Below, in pieces: positions 54,093 to 64,000 of a DNA stretch of 64,000 nt; the stretch's first letter is position 1, and each line of letters begins with the position of its first letter. Position numbers and translations under genes: made by a program. The stretch is from Pelecanus crispus (Eukaryota > Chordata > Aves > Pelecaniformes > Pelecanidae). Under the pieces are notes generated by a model. It had not been told where the DNA came from, made no database searches, and was given only the letters and a program-made list of their open reading frames with translations. Location of the stretch: positions 320,001-384,000 of the forward strand of contig NC_134649.1 of the NCBI RefSeq assembly GCF_030463565.1. Reading direction: 5' to 3'.

Positions 54093-54460
54093 GGCCCGGA
54101 GTGCGGGACCGCGGCGGGCGGGGCGGGGCGGGGCGGGGCGGGCGGTCCCGGGCCGGTCCCGGGGGGCAGCGGCGGGGCGGGAGCCCCGCACCGGGGCTCG
54201 GCCTGAGCCGGCTATTTTTGCCGCCGGCCCGGGCTAATCCCCTGAGCGGCTTCCCGGCGTTAGGTAACGGCGCGGCGGGATGCGCCCGGCGGCGGCGGCG
54301 GCTCCGGACCGGGCAGCCCCGGGCGGTCGCGGCGCGGCGGGGCCGGCGGCGACGCGCCCGGTGCGGGCTGGGGGCCGGGGACGCCCGCCGCCGAGCCCCG
54401 GGGGGGCCCGGAGCGAGGCCGGCCGGTAGCGGCGGGCGGCGAGGCTGGCCGGGGGCGGGC
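54093..54460. promoter_or_regulatory. Divergent promoter of ELL3 and the FKBP8-like gene
   Basis: The start codons of ELL3 (minus, 54092) and the FKBP8-like gene (plus, 54461) are 368 bp apart within a CpG island. It contains (GGGGCGGGGC)n Sp1-type boxes at about 54117-54142 and a 'gctatttttg' element near 54210. Head-to-head spacing of this size usually means a bidirectional promoter. Confidence 0.7.
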
Positions 54461-56486
54461 ATGCCGGGACCCTTGCCCGGCGGCTCCCCGGAGAGGGAGG
54501 CGGGGGCCGTGGGGCGGCCGGGGGGGCCCGGCCGGGGCAGGCGGGTGCGGTTCCGCCTGCCCCACACCGCCATCGCGCTGCCGTCGGTGTGCGAGGAGGA
54601 GCGGCTCTTCTACCGGCGGCTGGAGGCGCTGGCGGCCCCGGGGCCCGGCGGCTTCGGGCCGCTCTTCGCGGCCGACGGCTGGAGCGACCTGACGGGTGAG
54701 CGCCCGCGGGCGGCCCCGGGGGAAGCCGGGCCGGGCGTGCCGGGGGGAGCCGAGCCGGGGGTGCCGGAGGAAGCCGGGTCGGGGGTGCCGGGGGGAGCCG
54801 GGCCGGGGGCGTGCCGGGCCCCGGGGGTCCCGGTGCGGCTCTCAGGGCCGCCCCCCCCCCGCAGAGGACCGGCTGCTGCGGAAGCGTGTGGTGCGGGACG
54901 GGCAGGGCGGCCCGCGGCCGCGGCCGGGCCAGGAGGTGTCGGTGAAGGTGCTGGGCGCCCTGGAGGACGGCGGGCTGGTGGAGCGGGACCCGCGGCTCAG
55001 CTTCGTGCCAGGCCACGGCGACGTCGTGCAGGTCAGCCCCGGCCGGGCCGCGGTGCGGGCTGAGCGCCTCCCGCTACCGCGCCCGGCCAGCCCCGCCGTG
55101 CCCGCGTCCGCAGGCGCTGGAGCTGGGCGTCCCCACCATGCAGCCCGGGGAGGTCTCCTTCTTCCTCGCCGCCTTCCCCTACGGCTACGGCCGCCCGGGC
55201 AGGTAGGGCGGGCGGGCGGGCGGGGGCCGGGAGGGCCGGGGCCGGGGGGTCGAGGCGTCGGGGGCCGGGGGCAGCCGGCGCTGTGCCCGCAGGGAGCCCG
55301 ACGTGCCGCCCGAGGCACCGCTGCTCTTCGAGGTGACGCTGCTGGAGGTGCGGGACGGCCCCGAGCGGCAGCGGCTGCCGCCCGCCGCCCTCCTGCGCCT
55401 GGGCGCGCAGCGGAGGGAGCGGGGCAACTTCCACTTCGCGCGGGGCGACTTCGCGGCAGCGCTGCGCTCCTACCGCCTGGCCCTGCGCGCCCTCGACGGC
55501 CCCGCCGCCGGTGAGACCGGGCGGGGAGGGGGGAGCCGGGGCTGCGGGGCTCCTGGGGGGCTCCTGCAGGGCCGGGGCGCTGAGGCCGCGCTCGCCCCGC
55601 AGCCCCGCCCGGGCCGCAGGAGGAAGAGGAGCTGCGGGAGCAGCGCGTCAAGTGCTTCAACAACTGCGCGGCCGCCGAGCTGAAGCTGCAGCGGGCGGGC
55701 GAGGCGCTGGCGGCCTGCGAGGCGGCCCTGCGCATCAGCCCGGACAACGGCCGGGCCCTGCTCCGGCGGGGGCAGGTGAGCCCCGCGCCGCCCCCCGCCC
55801 GCCCGCCCCGGCCGCCCGCCCGCCACCGCCCCCTCCTCTCCCCGCAGCTGCTGGCGCAGCAGGGCCGGGACGCGGAGGCCGCGCTCGTCCTGAGGAGAGC
55901 CCTGGAGCTGGACCCGACCAGCAAGGTCCGGCGGGGCGGGCGGGGGTCCCGCGGGAGCCCGGCTCGGGGGGCACCGGGGCCGCCGGGGGTCCCGCCGGAG
56001 CCCGCCCCGCCGCAGCCGCCCCGCCGCCCGCAGGTGATCCACGCCGAGCTCTCGCGGCTGGCGAAGCGCCGGAGCCCCCCGGCCCCGCAGGAGCCCCGCC
56101 ACGGCCCAGCGCCGCCGCCGAGCCCCGGGTGCGTAGGCGCGCCGGCGAACCGGGCCGCCCGGGGACGGGCCGCGGCGGAGGGGGGGCGCGGGGGCGGTCA
56201 CGGCGGCCCCTCCCCGGAGCCCCCCGGGATGGCGGACGGGCTGCGGGGCCCGGCCCGGCGGCTGCAGCGGCTCCGCGCGCCCGGCCGAGGGGCGGGGAAA
56301 GCGTTGGCCACGCCCCTTTTCCCGCCCCACGTCGCTCGCCCCGCCCCCCGCACGGCTTCGGGGCCCGCCCCCCGCGTCATGACGGGGCGTGGCCCGCTCC
56401 CTGTGCGTGGGCGCGGCTCCGCGGCTCTGGCGCCTGCGCCGCAGCTTCCGGCTTTTTCGCCCCCGCCGGCGGAATGGCAGCCGTAG
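54461..56486 (+). CDS. FKBP8-like immunophilin with TPR domain; 3' end uncertain
   Basis: Seven exons: 54461-54695, 54865-55031, 55114-55202, 55293-55510, 55603-55775, 55848-55925 and 56034 onward, all in phase. The protein resembles FKBP8 (FKBP38). A degenerate FKBP domain shows 'GHGDVVQALELGVPTMQPGE' and 'PPEAPLLFEVTLLEV'. The TPR region shows 'RERGNFHFARGDFAAALRSY', 'VKCFNN', 'PDNGRALLRRGQLLAQQG' and 'IHAELSRLAKRR'. FKBP8 has a C-terminal transmembrane anchor; none is visible here. After 56128 either a donor (GG|GTGCGT) leads to an unseen last exon, or the frame reads on to a stop at 56486. No polyadenylation signal is evident before SERF2. It may be the non-mammalian FKBP8 paralog that fish databases call fkbp16, but I am not certain. 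It is extremely GC-rich. Confidence 0.8.
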
Positions 56487-56489
56487 CCC

Positions 56490-56660
56490 GCGGCCAATCA
56501 GGCGGAGCGTAGCCTGAGCGGAGGGCCAATAGGAGGGCGGTGGGGGCAGGCTCAGCGCGGCGATTGGCTGTGCCGCGCCCTTAAAGCGCGGGGCGGGGCG
56601 GGGCGTGGGGGGGCCAGTGCGGGACGTGGCGGCGGAGCGGAGGGCGGAGGGAGCGGCGCC
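56490..56660 (+). promoter_or_regulatory. SERF2: SERF2 promoter with three CCAAT boxes
   Basis: CCAAT boxes lie at about 56493 ('ggccaatcagg') and 56526 ('ggccaatagg'), with one inverted ('gattggctg') at about 56563. A GC box then leads into the short leader before the start codon at 56661. Promoter and possible FKBP8-like 3' end touch or overlap. Confidence 0.75.
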
Positions 56661-57153
56661 ATGACCCGTGAGTGCGGGCCGGGCCGGGCCCGGGGGAGTG
56701 GCGGCCCCGTTACCCGCTGGGCCGGGGGCGGGGGGTGGTGGTGCGGTGCGGCGCGGCGCCGTGATCCGTGATCGCGGGGCTGGGCCGCGGGGCCAGGGCC
56801 GGGGCTGGGCCTGGGCCTGGGGCCGGGCCCTGGGGCTGCGCTGTTCTGAGGCGGCCGCGCCGTCGCAGGCGGGAACCAGCGCGAACTGGCGCGGCAGAAG
56901 AACCTGAAGAAGCAGAGCGACTCGGGCAAGGGCAAGCGGCGGGACGACGGGCTCTCGGCCGCCGCCCGCAAGCAGAGGTGAGCGCCGGGCCGGCCCCGCC
57001 GACCCCCTTCCTCCCCCTCCCCGATCCCCGTCCCCGTCCCGGCGGTGGTGCCGGTACCGCGGCCAGCCCGGCGACGCGCTCTCCCGCAGGGACTCGGAGA
57101 TCATGCAGCAGAAGCAGAAGAAAGCCGATGAGAAGAAGGAGGGCGCCAAGTAG
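56661..57153 (+). CDS. SERF2: SERF2, small EDRK-rich factor 2
   Basis: A 59-residue, highly basic protein known to modify amyloid aggregation. Three exons: 56661-56667 (ATGACCC only), 56869-56977 and 57090-57153, all in phase. The product begins [20 protein letters not shown] and continues '[19 protein letters not shown]' to a KEGAK end. It has the same length as human SERF2 and only a few substitutions. The seven-base first coding exon explains why no simple open frame covers it. Intact. Confidence 0.97.
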
Positions 57154-57279
57154 CCCGCGGCCGGGCCGCCGCCCTGGGGCCGGGCCGCCCGCCGGCAGGA
57201 TGCCCAGCGCAGTCCCGGGGCCGGGCCGCCCCGCCGGGGACCCCGGTAGCGCCCTGCGGCCGCCTCGGGTCCGTCTCCT

Positions 57280-57285
57280 ATTAAA
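57280..57285 (+). terminator. SERF2: SERF2 polyadenylation signal (ATTAAA)
   Basis: ATTAAA, the second commonest polyadenylation hexamer, 127 bp after the SERF2 stop, with a GT-rich stretch downstream. Confidence 0.8.
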
Positions 57286-57887
57286 GTAGCTTGTGGAGCT
57301 CTGCAGGCCCTGTCTTCTCCCTCCGTGCGCCCGGGCGGGGGGGGCTGGGGCTGCCTGGGGAGCGGGGGGGCACCGCCGCCGTGCCCCCGGCTAGGAGGGA
57401 GCCTGCGCGGCCGCCCTTCGTCTGGCGAAGAGCAGGGATGGGCCGTGCGCGGCTGTTGCGGTGCGGAGCAGCTGCATCCTCACGGTGAGGAACAAAGGTG
57501 GGGCCTGGCCTGTGGTGTCTCCGTGGGCATCACCGGGGGGGTCAGAGCAGCCCGTGGGACCCCGAGCGCAGCCGCGGGCATGTAGGGAGCCTCGGAGGCG
57601 AGGTGTGGGCAGAGGGAGGTGAGGGGTAAATGCTCTGGGGAGGATGGGATTGCTGGAAGCCCAGAAAAATGAAGCCAGAAAAGGATTGCAGCGGAGAGGG
57701 ACGGGTTGTAGTGAGGGCAGGAGGGAGGGCTCGGGCTGGGTGTGGGGAGGCGATGGGGGTCTGGGGTCGGGGAGATGGCAGCCGGGCCTGCGCACGGACT
57801 GAGCTGCTCCCGCAGCTGCTGGGACAAGCAGGCGCAGGAGCTGAAGCGGGGTGAGCTGCCTGCTCCGCAGCACCTCTGTGGGCACAG

Positions 57888-60800
57888 TCAGAGCAGGGGA
57901 TTGTTCATGGAGAGGATGTGAAGCCGCAGCGAGCCCACCTCCTGCGCTAGGTCCAGCAGCAGCGCGGAGCTGCCCTCAGAAGGACGCTGAGGTCCGGTCC
58001 AGCGCTGTGGCCTTGGCTCTGGCCCACTGTCCGCTTCCCTGCGGGGCCATGAGCTGCAGCATCAGCCGGTCCCACCACCCTGGCAGGACAGAGCCCGGCA
58101 GCCGCCGCGAGCCCTGCGCAGCCTGGAGCTGGGTGCCGTGGCAGGCAGGGCTCCTCACCGCGCAACGAGCACCGCAGCCTCCACCATGTTGGCGCCATCC
58201 CTGGCGCTGGTCTCGCAGAACGGGGAGCTGGGGGGAGCAGTGGAGCAGTGGGTGTCAGTGGGGTCCCCGCTGCCCTGGGCGCCCACTCACCATGGCCAGC
58301 TGCTGCCTGTGGGCTCTGCACATCCTGGCTGCCTCTGGCAGGCCGCGCTGCGGGTCCCTCTTGTTCCCCACCAGCACAAGTGGCGGTGGCCTGCAGCAGG
58401 GAGGGGTGGCTCAGGGCTACGTGGGGCTGGCAGCCTCCAGCCGCAGCACTGCCATGGCCCATCTCCTCCAGGAGCCACAGAGCTCTGTTCCATGCACCAG
58501 CTGCCTTCTGTCATGCCTGTGCCGTGCCCGGGAGCAGAGTGTGGTTCCAGACTCTGCGCAAACACCGGCAAAAGGGAAAAGCTGGGGGGAAGCATTCCTG
58601 CTGCTCCCAGGGGCTGGCCCTGCGCCTTGCTTAGCAAGCAGCCCGGCTTGCTCCTGTCTTGTTCCTGCTCCCCAAGGACTGCCTGGGGCACGATACAGCC
58701 CAGCCTGCCCTGAGGAAGCCCCAAGGCCTCTGCCCCTCTCCATGGGGGCTGGGTGCCTGTCAGACCCTTCCCCTAGCTTGACGTCCCCAATGCACTGGTG
58801 GATGCTGAGGAAGCTGCTCCGGGAGCTGATCTCATAGAGGAGCAGCACGCCGTGGGCTTTGTGGAAGTAGGACTGGGTGATGCCCCGGTACCCGGGGCTG
58901 GGGGTGTCACTGCTGCGGGGTCAGGCCAGGCCCACCCTGCTGCCGGTGTGGCGACTGCCGGCCCACGGGGCTGCTGCTGGAGCAGGACCTGGCCCTGGCT
59001 GTGAGAGCCCCAGCCCCGTGCTCTCGCCTCTCCCGCCCGGGGGGTTCCCAGATCTGTAACGTGGTTTGCTCCTGTGCCTCTCCGGGGGTGCTCGGGGGGG
59101 CGGCACCGAGGGTGATGGAGATGTCTCCTCTGAACTCGTGCGGAGGTGCAGCAGGAAGCCGGACTTCCCTGTGCCCCTGCCCCCACCAGCCGGTACGTGG
59201 GGCAGGGGGGCACCAGCTGGTATGTGGGGCAGGGGGGCATGGGTTCCTCTCCTCTCGCACCCCTGGTGAGACAAGCAGCGGTGGGGGGCCGGTGTGGGTG
59301 TGCCCCAGCTCCCCAGCAGCCTTGCCCTTCGCACCGGATGGGGAGTTGCCGGTTACCTCCGGTGTGAAGGCAGGAAGCTTCCTCTTGCTGCAGCGCCTGA
59401 CAGAGCAGCGGGGTCCCTCTGCCTTGCTGGCCCGGGGTTTGCTGGGTGACAGATGCCACGGTGAGGGGCCTGAGCCTGGGAGCTGTGGGCAAGCAGACCT
59501 GTGTCCCTCTCCCCAGCCCAGGGTGCTGGGCCGGGGTCAGGTCCCTCACCTTGGTGCCTGGCGGGGGGCTGTCCTCCGAGCTGCGGCTGCCTGTGCTGCT
59601 GAGCGAGGAGGCTGTGTCCGTGCTGGAGGTCGAGCTCCCCGGCTGCCCGAGGCCGGCACCGCTGTGGCCCAGGTCTCCTGTCTGCCCAGGGGGCTGCAGC
59701 GGGGAGGGGGGCTGTGGTGGGAGTCGTCCCCTCTGCTCCTGTGCTGGAGGGCAGTGCTCAGGGAAGGGGGTCCGCAGCCCCTCCGCCCTCCATTGCTGAC
59801 CTGCTGCGGGTGCCCTCCGGGTGGGCAGCAAGGGGGCTGCGGGTGAGGTGGCATTCAGCATGGAGGCACCCTGTGGGGGGTTGAGGGAGTACCCTGGGGT
59901 GGACTCTGTGGCCTCCAGTTCCAGGGGCTCATGTGGGTCCCAGAGTGCTGGCAGCAGCTCGTGTGCTGTGTTCCCCGCAGGCAGGGGTGCAGGCAGGGCG
60001 AGTGAGGGCAGCCGGGTCAGCCTGCCCCTGGGCCCGGCATCCCTGCCTTCCCCCACTGCTGGGGTGGGTGCTGCTCCTGTCCCTCCCCCGCTGTGTGGGT
60101 GCCAGCCCTGCGCTCTGCAGCGGCTGCAGGGCTCGCTGCTTGCGGGTTGGCGTGCAAGCCAAGCAGCAGGGCTGAGCGCAGCTGCTGTTGCTCTTGCAGA
60201 GGCTCCTGCTCATCTTCCTGGCAGGAGGGAGCAGCCTGAGGCCCGGGGGCAGCAGGGCCTGACCCAGGGGAGGGCTGAACCCGCAGCAGTGGCACCCCCC
60301 AGGCAGGAACATGTCCCTGGCTGCTCCCCCCGCTGCTGCCCGGCCAGGCTTGGATGTACTGCAGCATCCTGACGTAGCTTGCGAATGCCGGGTTCTCCTC
60401 CGCCATCTCCTGCAGGGTCAGCTGCTCCCTGCAAGGACACAGCATCCTCATGGCAGGGTCCCTGGGGGCACCTGCCCTCTCGGCTGGCACAGCCCCAACC
60501 CAGCAGGCACCCCGCACCTTGGGAGGCAGAGGGGCCCGGGGGGGTGCTGGGAAAGCTGGGGAGCGCCAAGGACACTCAGCGTCGCAGGGCTTGCCAACAA
60601 CAGGCCTGGTGGGATGTGCCAGCAGCTCCGGGCAGGCTTCCCAGCTTCCTGTGCTCATGGCTGGGCTGAACAGGGCAGCGTTTCCCCAATGGGTGCCCGG
60701 CCCTCCCCACGGCCGCAGGGCAGGCAGGAGCGCACAGGGTCTGGCAGAGCCCCTCTGCCTGCAGCCGGGCTCAGCGGGGCACCCGCCGGCAGTGCCGCCT

Positions 60801-61200
60801 GCTCAGCTGCTGGAGCACTGCACGGGACTGGCGCTGGGCCACGTGCAAGCGGGGGTCTCCTGGAGAGCTGGGGGCAGCCCCACCATCCCCTTCCCCCCAA
60901 AATGCCACCTCTCACGCTGCTGGACCCGCTCAGAGAAGTCCCCCTGCAGCCACTCCAGCTCCGCCTGCAGCTGGGAGAGGCGGTGCTCGGCCTCTGCAGG
61001 GTGCGACACAGCCAATTGTTCTGGGCGGGGTGAGACAGGTCCCTGCTGGGGCACAGCGCGGTGCACTGGGGAGCCCTCGGGTGCCTGGGGTGCAGGGACC
61101 CCTGCCCGGCCCCCTCCCAGCCCTACCTGGGCCATGTCCCCAGGCTGGTGCTGCAGCCGCTGGATGCCCATCCCTGAGCCCCGCATGGGTCCCTCCATCT
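57888..61200 (-). pseudogene. RASEF/RAB44-type large Rab GTPase locus, probably decayed
   Basis: In order on the minus strand: coiled-coil exon at about 61016-60910 ('HRLSQLQAELEWLQGDF'); exon near 60430-60320 ('EMAEENPAFASYVRMLQYI'); Ser/Pro linker 60060-59550; basic exon near 59430-59350; then the Rab core. Core pieces are P-loop 'YRLVGAGAQG..KSGFLLHL' and switch 'HEFRGDISITLG' (59195-59050), 'DTPSPGYRGI' plus 'SYFHKAHGVLLLYEI' (58909-58784), 'LVLVGNKRD' (58390-58291), 'FCETSARDGANMVEAAV' (58227-58159) and a tail exon (58038-57888). Closest remembered relative is RASEF. Odd: the P-loop exon needs two reading-frame changes, its expected GT donor is absent, two further junctions disagree in phase, and the G3 motif lacks the catalytic Gln (DTAGQ to DTPSP). 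No prenylation cysteines. EF-hands and the true N-terminus were not found. Errors in GC runs are the alternative. Confidence 0.65.
59183..59252 (-). repeat. Short tandem duplication at the Rab P-loop exon
   Basis: A unit of about 33 bp occurs twice ('caccagc(c/t)ggta(c/t)gtgg' plus 'ggcagggggg' on the plus strand). On the minus strand this duplicates the coding start of the P-loop exon, giving 'TYQLV' and 'TYRLV' one after the other. Confidence 0.8.
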
Positions 61201-61219
61201 CCCGGGGAGGGAGAGGTGC

Positions 61220-62390
61220 AGGCCACAGCCCCCGGGGCAGCCTGGCACTGGGCGCTGCAGACCCCTGCCCCTGCTGCTCCCAGTGCAGCTGCCACCACTC
61301 CAGGCAGGGACCCTGCGGTGGCTGCACTGGGACCAGGACGGGGCCAGGCCAGGTCCCAGCGCTGCTCGTCCCATTTGGGGCCATATCCTGCCAGCTGTGC
61401 TGGTTCGGTGGGCACGGGGTCCCAGCCGTGGATGTTGGTCCCTGTCCAGCACCAGCCGCTGCCGCCACCACCGCGTGGGGCCCGTTGGGTGCAGCCGGTG
61501 CCGTGGCCCCGTGGTGCTGCCGGGCCCATGGAGCTGCCCTGCCTGCTTGCTCCACGGGTGGCATGGCGGCCCGGGGCCGGCCCATGATCCTGCAGCAGTG
61601 CCGGTACTGTGCTGTCCCGGGCAGCCAGGCTGGGCCGCCCCATGATGCCCTGGCTCGCTCCGGTGCCTGCACCAGTACCTGCACCCAGTGCCCCCGGCTC
61701 CCCCCGAGTCTCCCCTCCCGCCAGGCCCACTGAGGCACTGGGCACTGGCAGGTGCCAGGAGCTCTGTCCATCTGGCCACCTGTCCATCCATCCTCCATAG
61801 GCTTTTCTCAGCTGCAGAGAGCGGAAGGGGTGGAGGGAGGTCTGGGGATGCTGTGACCATGGTCCCCAGGGAGAAGGGCAGCTGCTGTGGTGGGACAAGA
61901 TGGGGTGGGAGCAGCTGGAGCCGGGGCTGGGCATGGTGCCCACAGCCGTGTCCCCATGTGCCCGTGGGCTGACATTGTCCCCGGCATCCTGGGGCAGGTC
62001 CTTGGCCAAGCAGCTCAGGACAGTCCCTGCTGCCTGGGCAGGTGTTTGTCTGGGGCTCAGTGCCCTGACAGCCCGCTGGCACCTTTTGGGCCAGTGCACC
62101 CAGCACCATGTTGTGTGGGAGCCATCCCTGTGTCCTCGGAGCAGGGGGGCTGGCTCCTCCAGGGGCTCAGCTGGGAGCGTGCTGGGGGCACTGGCCATGG
62201 GCTGAGCACCCTCCTGGAGCCCCAGACCCCAGGCCAGCGCTCCCTGCTCTGCTCAACCCCCATCTCCAGCAGAGCCGCTCTGAAGGCACCCTTGGCCATG
62301 ACTGCTGCATGGACAGGGCCGGTGCTGTGGGCACCTCCGTGCCCAGCCCCACAGCTGCTGCCTGCATGGGGACAGATGGCACAGGCTGAG
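61220..62390. other. Unassigned region 5' of the Rab locus
   Basis: Long minus-strand open frames (for example 60930-62198) are proline/glycine-rich and show no EF-hand or other domain. This may contain 5' exons of the Rab locus or only GC-rich spacer up to the SERINC4 3' UTR. Confidence 0.4.
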
Positions 62391-62397
62391 CTCAGAG

Positions 62398-62403
62398 TTT
62401 TAT
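62398..62403 (-). terminator. SERINC4: Candidate SERINC4 polyadenylation signal (CATAAA)
   Basis: CATAAA variant on the minus strand about 380 bp after the SERINC4 stop, in the only AT-rich patch (62395-62435) between this gene and the Rab locus. Confidence 0.5.
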
Positions 62404-62781
62404 GTAAAAATGTATTCAAGGAGCTATTTACAATGAGCACATGGCTGGCAGGCAAGCTGAGACACGGAGGTGGCCAGGGCAGAGCCCCGCTCCCCCGGCA
62501 AGCCCCGGGCCAGGGCAGATGGGCTAGTAAACGGTGCATGGCAGGAGCCGCCTCGTGCCATGCACCCGCCCCTTGGGTGGCCACAGCTCAGTGCAGGACC
62601 GGTGTCCCTGGGAGCTCCCACTTTTGGGTCCCCCTCAGGCTCTCGGATGCCGCTGTCTCCTGGGAGAGCAGGTCAGGGGAGGCCAGCGGGGCCAGGGCAT
62701 GGGCATGGGCACAGGGCATGGCAGACACCAGCCGCAGCTGCTACCGCGTGCAGGGCCAGGCACAGTCCGTCCCAGCAGGGA

Positions 62782-63758
62782 CTACGTGGAGACGCTGATG
62801 CGCTGCGGGGCACGTCGTCGTCGCAGGACACGCAGGGCTGGGCTGCTGCGCCGGTGCTGGGGGGAGCCGTGGAGGCAGAGGGGGCTCAGCAGCAGCCACA
62901 GGTAGAGCAGGACGCAGGCCCAGCATGAGGACATCTTCACCCAGAAGGTCGACCAGCTGCCGTGTGTGAAGGTGGTCTCCAGCACCGCATTCTCGTAGCT
63001 GGTGGGAGAGGGCAGGCGTTGGGTGCCTGAGGGACACTGACATGGGGGATCCCAGCACCAGCTGCAGCTGCCAGGTCACCCCGTGTCCCAGCAGCCACGT
63101 GTCCCTGGGCACATCCCACCTGCCATGGAGCCCCCCAGCCCTGCAGACCCCAGCCCCTCTCGCTGCAGCGCATGCAGCTCTGCAAAGCGGTGCAGGTTGG
63201 TGGGTGCAGAGCTACGCGCTTCCGCAGCAGGCGCCAGCTTGGTGACGCTGGCATGGCCCGGAGCAGAGGGCTGGTGAGGAGTGCGATGCTGCAGCCCAAG
63301 CCCGCGTGGGGAGCGGGTTGGAGCTGGCAGGGTGGTAATGCTGCAGGGGTGACAACGCTGGCAGGGCTGCAGCCCCAGCTGGATGGCTGCACTAGCAAGA
63401 GGGAAGGGGAGCGAGAGCAAGGAGCAGCGGGCAGCAGCGCGGGGCCCTACCTGAACCAGTTGGTGAGGGTCATCATGACGTAGAGCGAGGCAAGGAAGAA
63501 GACGAAGTGGAAGGCTGAGTAGCTGTAGACCACCCGGTCTCGCTCATCCTGGACGATGCACTGTCCCCCAGCCGTCTCCTCCACTTGCTCACACATCTGC
63601 TCGGTGCCTGGGAGAGCACACGGGCACGGCAGCTCCTGCACCCCCTCCTCGCAGGCGCAGCCGGGCTGGCACACAGGCGCCCGAGGGGGTGTGTTACTGC
63701 ACCCACCTCTCAGCTCCTCCTCCATCTTCTCGGGGCAGCAGAAGCAACAGGAGGGTTT
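62782..63758 (-). CDS. SERINC4: SERINC4, C-terminal exons (5' part outside window or not recognised)
   Basis: Serine incorporator family, multi-pass membrane proteins. Three in-phase exons: 63758-63707 (Cys-rich '[14 protein letters not shown]'), 63607-63451 and 62998-62782 (stop at 62784-62782). Diagnostic SERINC sequence: '[20 protein letters not shown]' and 'MMTLTNWF' (transmembrane), then '[20 protein letters not shown]' (last transmembrane segment). SERINC4 rather than another paralog is inferred from synteny with SERF2, ELL3 and PDIA3. The tail after the last membrane segment is unusually long and Arg-rich (about 30 residues) compared with the short tails of other SERINCs. No exon was recognised in 63760-64000; the rest of the gene lies to the right. 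Confidence 0.88.
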
Positions 63759-64000
63759 CTGCAGAGAGAGCACAGTGCACTGGCAACTGCTGCTGGGGCA
63801 GGGCAGCCCGGCCCCGCGGCCACTGCTGCGGGACTGACCCTGCTGCGGGATTTGGCCGTACCCGGCGCTGGGGCTGCCTGGCTCTGAGGAGCCGGCGCAG
63901 GCAGGGGTGTGCTGTGGGAAGCCCCCCGCGCTTGGCTGGACGAACCTGCCTTTGCGCCAGGCCTGGGGCTGGGATGGGGGCTCGGGCGGGCTTGGGGCAG

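Overview
The window is vertebrate nuclear DNA and almost certainly avian. Evidence for a bird: several CR1 LINE 3' ends carrying the typical (ATTCTATG)n tail; small introns and closely packed genes; and an extremely GC-rich second half, as on an avian microchromosome. The CR1 subtype, with its 'accattaaccta' 3' end, looks neoavian, but that is an inference. There are no CRISPR arrays, operons or viral elements. All genes are spliced host genes, so the exon coordinates given here come from conserved protein sequence, splice sites and phase agreement.

Gene order corresponds to human 15q15.3: PPIP5K1 (-), CKMT1 (+), STRC (-), a CATSPER2 relic (-), PDIA3 (+), ELL3 (-), an FKBP8-like gene (+), SERF2 (+), a RASEF/RAB44-type Rab locus (-) and SERINC4 (-). 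PPIP5K1 and SERINC4 run off the window edges. The human duplication of CKMT1/STRC/CATSPER2 is not present here: there is one copy of each.

Layout. Positions 1-10.6 kb are AT-richer and hold the N-terminal half of PPIP5K1 and its long first intron. At 10.7-13.3 kb lies a CpG island shared head-to-head by PPIP5K1 (non-coding exon 1) and CKMT1. CKMT1 ends near 22.4 kb, tail-to-tail with STRC (22.8-33.7 kb). Four CATSPER2-like exons, lacking the pore, sit at 35-37.1 kb next to CR1 insertions. PDIA3 fills 39.3-47.7 kb from its own CpG island. ELL3 (49.5-54.1 kb) shares a roughly 370-bp divergent promoter with the FKBP8-like gene (54.5-56.1 kb or beyond), and SERF2 follows directly. The Rab locus (57.9-61.2 kb) looks decayed in its GTP-binding core. 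SERINC4's 3' end lies at 62.4-63.8 kb.

The genes do not form one pathway: inositol pyrophosphate kinase, mitochondrial creatine kinase, hair-bundle glycoprotein, sperm channel relic, ER disulfide isomerase, transcription elongation factor, immunophilin-like protein, protein-aggregation modifier, Rab and serine incorporator. The strongest observation is the CATSPER2 relic, because surveys report CatSper genes as lost in birds. The second is the decaying Rab locus.
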